Part shown: positions 56,221 through 64,000 of the stretch, piece after piece | Layout of the letters: the number at the start of each line of letters is the position of its first letter | How positions within the stretch are numbered: position 1 is the stretch's first letter | DNA from: Drechmeria coniospora | Taxonomy: Eukaryota > Ascomycota > Sordariomycetes > Hypocreales > Ophiocordycipitaceae | Direction of reading: 5' to 3' | Assembly: GCF_001625195.1 (NCBI RefSeq) | Contig: NC_054390.1 | Location: forward strand, 2,628,027 to 2,692,026 | DNA: 64,000 nt | Notes under the pieces: model-generated | Databases searched by the model: none | The model's input: only the letters and a program-made list of their open reading frames with translations | Told to the model about the DNA's origin: nothing | Program-made: the position numbers and the translations under genes

Positions 56221-57746
56221 TTACCGATCGACCTCACCTGAAGTCATGTTAGCGTTTCGCGTCACAGGCTTCAAGCTGATGGAGTACACTTACCAAACAC
56301 TAGATCCATGGTGCCAATAACGGCGACGGCGTCGGCCAGCAAGTGGCCCTTGCAGACGTGGTCGAAACCACCCAGGTGAGCAAAGCCCGGGGCACGGATG
56401 TGGCACCGGTACGGGCGCTCGCTACCGTCGCTGACAACGTAAACACCCATCTCTCCCTTGGGTGCCTCGATGACGGAGTAGGTTTCGCCAGGAGGGACCG
56501 CGTAGCCCTTGGTGTAGAGCAGGAAGTGGTGGATGAGAGCCTCCATGTTCTCCTTCATGGCGGTCCGGGGCGGAGGCGAGATCTTGTAGTCTTCCACTCG
56601 GACGGGACCGGCGGGCATGTCGTTGAGGCATTGGTGAATGATACGCAGGGACTGTCGGAACTCCTCCATGCGGCACAGATATCGGTCGTAGCAGTCACCG
56701 TTGGTTCCGACGGGGACATCGAACTCGACCTTGTCGTAGGCGTCGTACGGCTGACTCTTTCGGATGTCCCATGGAACGCCAGAGCCGCGGAGCATGACAC
56801 CGGTGAAGGACAGGTTAAGCGCCTCCGCAGCCGAGACGACACCGACACCTCTCAGCCGATCAATCCAAATGCGGTTGTCGGTCAACATTTCCTCCGTTTC
56901 GTCGATGCGGTCGCCAAACTGAGTGGCCCACTGGTAGATGTCGTCGAGAAGGCCGACGGGAATATCCTGGTGGACGCCACCGGGGCGGACATAGGCGGCG
57001 TGAAGTCGGGCACCGGAGACGCGCTCGTAGAACTCCTACACGACGACGGGGGTCAGTAAAAGGCAAGGGCGAGGGAAAGCGTATCAGGCACGTACCATGA
57101 GCTTCTCTCGCTCCTCGAACCCCCACAAGAAAGGGGTCAAGGCACCAACATCCATGGCGTGTGAAAGGACGGACATGAGATGGTTCAGGATTCGGGTGAT
57201 CTCTCCAAAGAGGGTTCGGATGTACTTGGCGCGGTCGGGAATCTCAATGTTGAGCAACTTCTCGACGGCGAGGGAGAAGCACTGCTCGTTGGTCATCATG
57301 GAGACGTAGTCGAGACGGTCAAAGTACGGCAGAGCCTGGAGATAGGTCTTGTACTCGATCAACTTCTCGGTGCCTCGATGCAGCAGGCCGACGTGGGGGT
57401 CGGCACGGATGATTTCCTCGCCGTTGAGCTCAAGAATGAGACGAAGCACACCGTGAGCGGCGGGGTGCTGGGGGCCGAAGTTGACAGTATAATGCCTGAC
57501 CTTTCGGTTGTCGACCGAGTTCTCGAGCGACTTGGTGGAGTCGCCAGACAGAGCTTGTGCCTCGTTCGGATTCGCAAAGTTCTCGTCGACGGGGATAAGC
57601 CTCGTGCCGGCAGACACGGGGGTGGCGTACTTGCGGAGGCCGGTGGTGGAGAAGGAACGGATGGCGAGGCTCGTCGTCGGCATGGTCGCCTGTCGCAGGC
57701 ACAACCGCTTGGCCGCACGGCCAGCTAATCTGTGGAGGGATGCCAT
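56221..57746 (-). CDS. nuo-49: NADH:ubiquinone oxidoreductase 49 kDa subunit (NDUFS2)
   Basis: Three exons: 57746-57096, 57035-56294 and a 17-base last exon 56237-56221, giving 469 residues. The presequence [19 protein letters not shown] is basic; I prefer this ATG over an in-frame one 31 codons upstream (57839). The core blocks are complete: [53 protein letters not shown], and the end [38 protein letters not shown]. The subunit lines the ubiquinone-binding pocket of complex I next to cluster N2. The conserved final GEVDR needs the tiny last exon. A CCAAT box lies upstream at 58023-58027, about 280 bases from the start. Confidence 0.96.
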
Positions 57747-58334
57747 CGTGGGAGAAATGTGGGAGGGAAAGGAACCGGAGAAGGAGGGCGAGCGAGGAAG
57801 CGGAGGACCCCCGGGGCGAGCCTCTTTCTCAGCGTTCAACGGAGTGCGGTCGGGGGAGGGTTCGAGTCGTCGCCGTGGTCCGATCCCGAAAGCTGCTGGC
57901 GTGGCGCTCGAGTCGACGGATGGATGGGGTTGGAATCATGGGATTGGGAAACCTGGGAAGCTTTGGTCGTTGTCGTGGTGGTTGGTGGGTCCGGGGAACA
58001 TTGTTGTTGCGCGGCGGCCGAGCCAATCGTGGGATGGGGATTATGCTTGGCAAATAGCCCCCTGAGTCCGAGGAGCACCACTTACACCACGACGGCAGGC
58101 TTCAACCCAATTGCCTCGAGTGTTTCGATATTCAACGGTCGGTCAATCAGTTGAACATATTCTCTTCTTTGCGATAACGTATTCGAAGACTGTCACGTCA
58201 TCTACTCAGGTTCCCAAATAAAACTCTTGGCTAGATCCTCATGGTTGTGTCAAGTTGGCCAACCACAACATAGAGCAACCACTGATGAAAGTAGCCCTCG
58301 GCCGTGACATGTGGCGTTGCGTTGGGATGATGAC

Positions 58335-59162
58335 ATGGGAGAACGTCGAGACTCGTGCCTGCGTCATCACCGATTAGAAGTACCTATTCTAACTGGCGGG
58401 GATCTCTTGAAGCGCATCCTCTGCTGCGTTGTTCGGACTCGACACTTCCTCACTTTTCATTCACGAACCCGGCTTCGTAACCAGTATGTACCTTGTGCTC
58501 CCCCGGCGGGCCAAGTTTTTTATCAAGGCCAGGTGGTAGCCACCTGGATGAAGAAGGTATGCCATCTGAAGGTCGTATGGAAACGCAGTCCTGTCGCCAT
58601 CGTCATGCGGTGCAGGGCGAGGCAGCACCGCATCATAGGTACGGAGACAATATTTGGCACTCCTCGGGACATGCGCCTACTATCATCCTCGAGGACATGT
58701 CTACCAGGAACAAAAGATGCCCAGGCGATGCTTCATGGCGGGTACAAGCCCCCCGTGCTATGGCGTACGCTTTGCCGTGCTGCCATCGTGCCCACCGGCG
58801 CGGACACGCAGCACATGTACGGTGTACAGAATTGCGGCGATGATGATGATGGCAGTGCTTGTGAAATGGGCCACATAGTTAGCATGTACACATGGACGAC
58901 AAGGTCCCAAATCGCTGGTGTTGAGATGGGTGGCGATGCCTTCACCATCCATCACGGCGAATACAAACTACGCTTTCAGAGGCCCTTGGCAACAGTTCCA
59001 AGTTTGCCATGCTTATGTATGACACCAAGCCTAGCTTCGTTCGTCCAAACCTTTTTGTTTGCACGTCTTGATACTCTGTTGCGTCAAGGCCATGTGACAC
59101 GGGGCGGTGCCGATTCAGCGAGACGCAAGATTGCAACCTGCCAACCAACCAGAATCAGATGA
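58335..59162 (+). CDS. Orphan ORF of 275 codons, function unknown
   Basis: An uninterrupted frame from the ATG at 58335 to a stop at 59162 lies in a region where neither strand carries any recognised gene. Random sequence would rarely stay open this long (chance of about one in a million per start, if the three stops are unbiased). The product is basic, rich in Cys, Arg and His, with no signal peptide, membrane segment or motif I know (DDDDGSACEMG near residue 180). It could be a lineage-specific gene, a piece of an undetected spliced gene, or chance. No codon-bias test could be run. Confidence 0.3.
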   Translation: MGERRDSCLRHHRLEVPILTGGDLLKRILCCVVRTRHFLTFHSRTRLRNQYVPCAPPAGQVFYQGQVVATWMKKVCHLKVVWKRSPVAIVMRCRARQHRIIGTETIFGTPRDMRLLSSSRTCLPGTKDAQAMLHGGYKPPVLWRTLCRAAIVPTGADTQHMYGVQNCGDDDDGSACEMGHIVSMYTWTTRSQIAGVEMGGDAFTIHHGEYKLRFQRPLATVPSLPCLCMTPSLASFVQTFLFARLDTLLRQGHVTRGGADSARRKIATCQPTRIR

Positions 59163-59615
59163 ACGATTGGCCTCCATGTGGCAAATGAAGATGCGTCACA
59201 CCTCCAATGGTCGCATTGCCAAGGGGTTTTTTTCGTCCCTCTTTCAAATTTCGAGACATTGCAGCCGTATCAGCTGCGCTTTCTTGGCGGCCATGATGTG
59301 TGTTTGTATGTTTACCCCAAACATTCGCCTTGCAGAGGCATGATATGGGTTTTCCATTGTTACAGCGCGTGTCTGTACTGCATACACGTTTTTGTACAAG
59401 TACTTATATGGCTGTATGCACAGTTGGGAGTGCTCGTCCGCCCCTCCATCCAATGAGAAGCCCATGCCTATCTATGCTGGCTTGGGCGTATGCTTACCAT
59501 TTCATTCAATGTTCTGAGAACAATATCAACCTCAACACCATTCGCAAGCCAAATACCAAAGCAACTCCAAAAGCGTACAGCGAATAAAGGGGTATAACGG
59601 TGGAGCTCGCGTGCT

Positions 59616-59660
59616 CCGTTCTGTTCTGTCCGTTCCGTTCCGTTCCGTTTCATCCGTTCC
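59616..59660. repeat. CCGTTCC/CTGTTC microsatellite abutting the CCC1-like stop codon
   Basis: Units CCGTTCTGTT, CCGTTCCGTTCCGTT and CCGTTCC run up to the base before the CCC1-like stop codon (59661-59663). It lies in the 3' untranslated region of that gene and resembles the array at 33781. Confidence 0.75.
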
Positions 59661-60533
59661 TCATTTTGCCCCTTCCGGCGAGGCAGCACCGACGATGCCG
59701 ACGCACACGACTGCTGCTGCGGCTGCTAGACTGCCGAGGATCAGCATCTCGAGTCCCTCGAGAAAGCAGGAACGCCAGCTCCTCTGCTCGCCCCGCAAAA
59801 CCCAGCTCTTGCCAGAGCCAAACGTCATCAGGGCGAAAAGGCAGAGACAGATGCTCCAGCGCAAAGCAAGACCGACGGTGGCGGCGAAGAAGTAGGGCAA
59901 TAGAGGAATGACGCCACCGACGACGTATCCCAGCGAGATGGACAGGCCACTGGCGATGGGCCAGACGGGCAGGGACGGCTCCGAAAACGACGACAGCGAC
60001 TTTTCCGTCTCGCCGAGTTCCCGAATGCCTGCGGCAGCGCGAGCGATACCGTCTGATCGGGACCGCAGCGCCGCCATCACGTCTGATAGGGTCGAAGAGG
60101 GAAGCGACAGGGGTTCGAGATGGCGACGAAGCAGTTCTTCGTTCAACCCGGCGTCTTGACGGTCCGCCTTCTCGTCGATGCTACCACGCGTGCTGCTCCT
60201 TGTGCTGCCGCCGCCGTTGCTGCTGCCGCCGCTGTCGCTGGTGCTCCTGTCGTGGAGCATCCCCCTCAACTCTTCCTCGTCGCTGGCGCCTTCGAGGCTG
60301 CTGTGGTGGCTGGATGCACAAGAGACCTGGTCTCGGGCAGAGAGGTAGCCGCCGATGCCCATGCTGATGCTGCCAGCGCACAGCTCGGCGAGTCCAGCGA
60401 GTATGACTGTGTTGGCGCGGCCGAGGGAGCTGAGACCAGCCGTCAAGGCAAAGGGCACGGTGAGTCCATCGGAGAAGCCGAGGGTGAAGTCGGACAGGAA
60501 ACGAGCAAGGGAAGGGCTTCGGGTGCCAGCCAT
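59661..60533 (-). CDS. CCC1: CCC1/VIT1-family vacuolar iron/manganese transporter
   Basis: One intronless frame of 290 residues. Membrane segment 1 carries the family motif DFTLGFSDGLTVPFAL, and segment 2 the motif ELCAGSISMGIGGYLSARDQ. A hydrophilic loop follows (about residues 70-190), rich in Ser and Gly (SSNGGGSTRSSTRGS) where other members carry a Glu-rich metal-binding part. Three more segments complete the fold (LPVWPIASGLSISLGYVVGG, LPYFFAATVGLALRWSICL, GLEMLILGSLAAAAAVVCVG). The family moves Fe2+ or Mn2+ from cytosol into the vacuole in exchange for protons. The metal preference cannot be told from sequence. Confidence 0.9.
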   Translation of the reverse strand: MAGTRSPSLARFLSDFTLGFSDGLTVPFALTAGLSSLGRANTVILAGLAELCAGSISMGIGGYLSARDQVSCASSHHSSLEGASDEEELRGMLHDRSTSDSGGSSNGGGSTRSSTRGSIDEKADRQDAGLNEELLRRHLEPLSLPSSTLSDVMAALRSRSDGIARAAAGIRELGETEKSLSSFSEPSLPVWPIASGLSISLGYVVGGVIPLLPYFFAATVGLALRWSICLCLFALMTFGSGKSWVLRGEQRSWRSCFLEGLEMLILGSLAAAAAVVCVGIVGAASPEGAK

Positions 60534-63500
60534 GGCGAGCGGCGATGTGGCCGTCTCGTGCGGGGAGTGTTCAGCGTGAAGCGTCGGCCTATAAGCGAGG
60601 GAAGGGGAGAATGCGTATCAAAGGGCTCGTCGTCATGGGGATAGGATTGATGGTGTTGAACGGCGCTCTCCGTCAGCTCTCTCCGTGACAAGCATCCAGT
60701 CTACATGTACATGTACGAGTATGAGGCCGGCTTGGGAGAGTCAGTTGATGAATGCTGTACTGTATGCCTGTACAGCTACAGTTACGTACTGGTCAAATGC
60801 ACCCGCCACGCAGCAGCGGCTCGCTCGTGCTCGTGCCGTGCACCGGGACGGCGGCCGTTGGTGGACACCCAAGGGTAGCAAGCATTCGTCCGACTCGGTC
60901 CGTTTGTGAATGGGCCTTTGCATATGGTTCACATGACCGGTCATGTCCTGTCAGAAGTCGTGGGGGATGGAGACGGCAAGCTAAGCAGAGGCAGGATTCA
61001 CCACGCACCATGACGGGCCTCCGTATCCATGTTCGAACTAGCAGCGTACGTACATGTATTCACTCATGTCAGCACCAGTTCTCGTACAAGTTCTCCGTAG
61101 GTGTGAGAAAAACACATAGGTTACTATACTCCCCTACACCCATCTCCACACTACATCTACGAAGTAAGTACTTGTACTGTACGGAGTTCTCGTAGTCCAT
61201 TTGGCCGCAATCCATTGACCCAGCACAGCCGATTGATGGTAATTACAATGTTCGTGCTCCTGCACAGAGTAGTGTACAGTGTTATTACTCATGCACATGC
61301 GATGTGTGAGCAGAAGCCATGCAGTTGCAAGTACATGTACAGTAAGTAATACGCGTAGGATTTCCATCGCCGTGGTCACGCTCACACTCGCCCACACTCC
61401 AACGCGGCCACCCGGCACAGCGACGATTCCTTCATCGACCATCTCCACCTCCGCCTCCACCTCCACCTCCACCTCATCAGCCGTCAACGAAACAAGCCAA
61501 GGCCGTCGGCATGTTACACAAGGCGGACCGCTTCGGTATAACATTTCTGCATCCATGGAGGTCTGCCCCAACCACTCTGTACAGATTCTCAAGTCTCTTG
61601 CTTCGTTTTCCTTTTTTATACCCCTCATCGCCCACTTGATTCTGCAGAGTAGACGGCCCGGAGCGTGCGCGGGGTATGGGGGGAAGAAGAAAAACTTGGC
61701 CGTGCACTAATACAGCTCCGAGGCTGCCGCCATTGTCAGTCAGCACTTGAACGCTTTCTGCGTCGTATTGTACATGTACGTTCTCTGTACTCCGTACTCT
61801 GAATAGTAATCATAATTGTGCAGTGCAAGTACTTGTATTTCGCTTGCATGTTCTTGTAGCCACTGCAGTATAGCCGAGTGGTTTAAGTAGATACTGTACG
61901 GAGTAGTAGGGAACAAGAACGGTTCTGCGAACAGACTACACTTAACGCTACTCTTATTGACGCTCGAGTGTGCACATAAGTACAGCTACATGTACTTGTC
62001 CTTATGCGGAGTCTTCATTGCCCAACTGGTTGGTGCTAGAAATGAGATGTACACAAACAGAGGGTAATAGTACAAGTATCGTTTGGATCGCGCGCTCGCA
62101 CGAGTTGTATCCGTAAGAATGGGACGATATAATAGACACTTGCAACATTAGTACTGTACAGCACACGTACTGTACGCCGAAGTAGAGTAAATACATCTAT
62201 ACACTGTACATACTTATATACTACAGGTACCAGTGTACCGTAGTATTACTCGAAGAATTACTGTACAAGTACTCCGTATGTACAGTAAATACACATGTAC
62301 ACCTAGTTACTTGTACAGTAGTACTCTACAAGTACATGGACAGGTAAATTTGCACATGACCTACGGCACCCAAGTAGTACTCCTGGGCATTGTCTACAGT
62401 AACTGTACATGTACTGTACGGAGTACAGTAAGTACATGCACATGTACTCCACACAAGACAACAATATTTAACTACGGAATGAATATTCCGTAGTTCAGGT
62501 GTACATGTACTTGTAGTCAAGTTTATCCACGATGCATGAGCAGTACTACGAGTATTAAGTACTGAAAGTACGGAGTGATATAGACCATATGACGAATGGA
62601 GGCTGGCGGCGCCCTCCTGACGTCGACCCACGTGCCGTCACCAGGCGTCGTGAAGATTCCTCTGGAAATAGTCCGCCCCTCTGACAGGGTCAACTGAGGA
62701 TTACTGTGTACATTTGTACGAAAAACATGTACACAATGCACGGAGTACACTCGATTCCGGACATGTATGGAGTACTTCATACTCCGAGGTAAGTACTTGC
62801 TGTATTTGATCTACTTCCACTTACTTATACTTGAGTAGGTAGGTGGTACCTTGACATATACGAACACGGTGATAGTGCATGCCCGAACAGCAATTTACGG
62901 AATCCGGAGTACTCCGCAAATGAATTGATTCCGGCAAAAATAAGACTCGCTGGGATTCAGCCAGGCCACGGGAGGGGTGGACACTAGGTAGGTAATTACC
63001 TACATGTATTATATGTTACATGTGCAGTATTTACGGAGAAAGTACGGAGTAATACCGTACTGTAGGCACAAGTACAAGTACGGAGCACTAACACCTACAG
63101 TAAAAGTACAGTAAATAATACTGTGCTTGTAGCAACGTGCTGCCGGTCCGACATCATGCCGTCGCTCCCTGTGTGGAGTCTCCGGCCTATATGCCGTGTC
63201 TCCACCTCATACTTCCAGAAACAGGACGAGTATTATTATTAATACATGTCATCCGAGGAATAATGAAGGAAACGCGCGCACCTTCTCGCGAAGCCATCAT
63301 CAAATCACGTCTCGAAACTGCGCACATGCCACGTCCCCGCGCCATCTATTTCCCAACTGCTCATAAGTCCCTGTACAAAACTGACAACGGAACACGTTGC
63401 AATTGTTCTCGTAATAGTAACACTATTCGTTGCAATCTACTGTATGTACACAAGTATCTGCGTGGTACTCTTTCAGCTCCATGCCGTGATTCGGATATCC

Positions 63501-63610
63501 ACCCATCCATCATGATCTCGTCTCGCACAGTGCCTACTATGTACATACGAGTACCCCATCCTCGCCGCAACGGCAGCGAGTTTCCATGTGTCCTGCAGCA
63601 GTCAAGCAAC
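60534..63610. other. Third gene-poor island, rich in GTAC words
   Basis: About 3.1 kb. The first 200 bases are the CCC1-like promoter. A CCTCCA/CCACCT trinucleotide tract lies at about 61440-61475. From 61750 to 63130 GTAC words and the GGAGTAC element are dense (near 61896, 62271, 62414, 62741, 62772, 63041 and 63075). A perfect 11-base-arm inverted repeat lies at 62470-62495. Open frames are short and unrecognisable. Confidence 0.55.
62470..62495. other. Perfect inverted repeat with 11-base arms
   Basis: AACTACGGAAT (62470-62480) and ATTCCGTAGTT (62485-62495) are exact reverse complements around a 4-base loop (GAAT). Such a hairpin could form in RNA or DNA. It lies among copies of the dispersed GTACGGA word and shares its TACGGA core. 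Confidence 0.7.
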
Positions 63611-64000
63611 CTACGGGACATCATTTTCGTAATCGGGCTCGTAGCCCTCAGGAGGGTGGAAGCCGTCGGGCACCTCGATCGTGTCCTCGTAGTACGTCGG
63701 CGCCGTGCTTCGGGCCCACTTGTCCTTGATGGACTGGAGAATCGGCCGGCCGTTCACGCTCTTGTCGAGCTTCATGTTCGGCGCAGGGAACTGCTTGTTG
63801 CCCTCTCCCGGGTTGAAGAAGCCGGCGTACGAGTAGTTCCAGAGCATGTCGCGGAAGCGCTTCTCCGACGACCACTCGCGCAGCTTGTCGCCGGTTCTCT
63901 CGGCAACCCACTCGAAAACGTTGGCACCGACGTCCCAGCGGCCCAGGGTGGGCAGTCCCCAGTTGGCAGACACGGTCGCGATCTGCGAGTAGTGGTTGTA
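63611..64000 (-). CDS. Acid phosphatase of the phosphoesterase family (5' part outside window)
   Basis: The frame is open from the right edge to a stop at 63611-63613, about 129 codons of the C-terminal part. It begins YNHYSQIATVSANWGLPTLGRWDVGANVFEW, which matches the YTHYS..TVEANWGL.TLGRWD block of fungal secreted acid phosphatases of the phospholipase C-like phosphoesterase family (Pfam PF04185). The family releases phosphate from organic esters outside the cell and is often induced by phosphate lack; that regulation is not visible here. The end (PPEGYEPDYENDVP) is acidic. The start, signal peptide and catalytic residues are outside the window. Confidence 0.75.
   Translation of the reverse strand, partial: YNHYSQIATVSANWGLPTLGRWDVGANVFEWVAERTGDKLREWSSEKRFRDMLWNYSYAGFFNPGEGNKQFPAPNMKLDKSVNGRPILQSIKDKWARSTAPTYYEDTIEVPDGFHPPEGYEPDYENDVP

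Larger units (their letters stand above)
57747..59660. other. Spacer between CCC1-like gene and NUO49, with one long ORF
   Basis: About 1.9 kb. The left 400 bases form the NUO49 promoter and leader. A 275-codon plus-strand ORF (58335-59162) lies in the middle. To its right is CCC1 3' sequence with GTAC words near 59390-59405 and a CCGTTCC array at 59616-59660. Confidence 0.5.

Noticed and set aside
57747..57839. An upstream in-frame start for NUO49
   Set aside because: It would place 31 acidic and Pro-rich residues before a typical mitochondrial presequence.
61866..61945. A tRNA-like sequence (TAGCCGAGTGGTTTAAG, then GGTTCTGCGAAC)
   Set aside because: The D-arm-like and T-arm-like parts are suggestive, but the ends do not pair into a 7-base acceptor stem and no anticodon arm can be drawn. 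At best a decayed relic.

Overview
The window is nuclear DNA of a filamentous ascomycete, most likely a sordariomycete of the order Hypocreales. Evidence: short 5'-GT..AG-3' introns of about 50-110 bases, compact protein genes on both strands, and protein sequences that read as single-copy ascomycete housekeeping genes. The order is inferred from overall protein similarity and I could not test it by search. I see no rRNA gene, no convincing tRNA, no CRISPR array, no intact transposon and no secondary-metabolite cluster.

Layout. Positions 1-2851 hold most of a RAX2-like polarity protein (minus, runs off the left edge). A 3.5 kb gene-poor stretch full of GTAC-type words follows. Then come LCL3 and ARPC2 (minus), DIP2/UTP12 and LSM2 (plus), PSO2/SNM1 (minus), a 1.6 kb spacer, a GC-type Ste20 kinase (plus), TEL2 (minus), UBA3 (plus), RPC40/AC40 and NUP159 (minus), PUP1 (plus) and a NIF1/DSF2-like Sel1-repeat protein (minus). 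A second gene-poor island (36.6-40.0 kb) contains a decayed homocitrate synthase copy. ERV46 (minus), RNA15/CstF-64 (plus), an MNR2-type Mg2+ transporter (minus), NOC4 (minus), ATP4 (plus), HEH2/SRC1 (minus), COQ6 (plus), NUO49 (minus) and a CCC1/VIT1 transporter (minus) follow, with a possible orphan ORF between the last two. A third gene-poor island (60.5-63.6 kb) leads to the 3' end of a secreted acid phosphatase (minus, runs off the right edge).

Gene models were built by joining exons at splice sites so that phase and family conservation agree; almost every coordinate was checked by exon length modulo 3. Several first or last coding exons are very short (14-31 bases), one LSM2 intron has a GC donor, and UBA3 seems to need a 6-base micro-exon.

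Functionally this is core cell biology: ribosome biogenesis (DIP2, NOC4), RNA metabolism (LSM2, RNA15), RNA polymerase I/III (RPC40), proteasome and neddylation (PUP1, UBA3), genome maintenance (PSO2, TEL2), nuclear envelope (NUP159, HEH2), mitochondrial energy metabolism (ATP4, COQ6, NUO49), secretion (ERV46), polarity and actin (RAX2, ARPC2, the kinase) and metal transport (MNR2-like, CCC1-like). Many neighbours are divergent pairs sharing one upstream region (ARPC2/DIP2, TEL2/UBA3, NUP159/PUP1, ERV46/RNA15, NOC4/ATP4, HEH2/COQ6).

The most striking non-coding signal is an interspersed word, GTACGGAGTAC and its complement, with a 7-base period (GTACGGA) when tandem. It recurs in nearly every intergenic region, and I noticed no full 11-mer in a coding exon.
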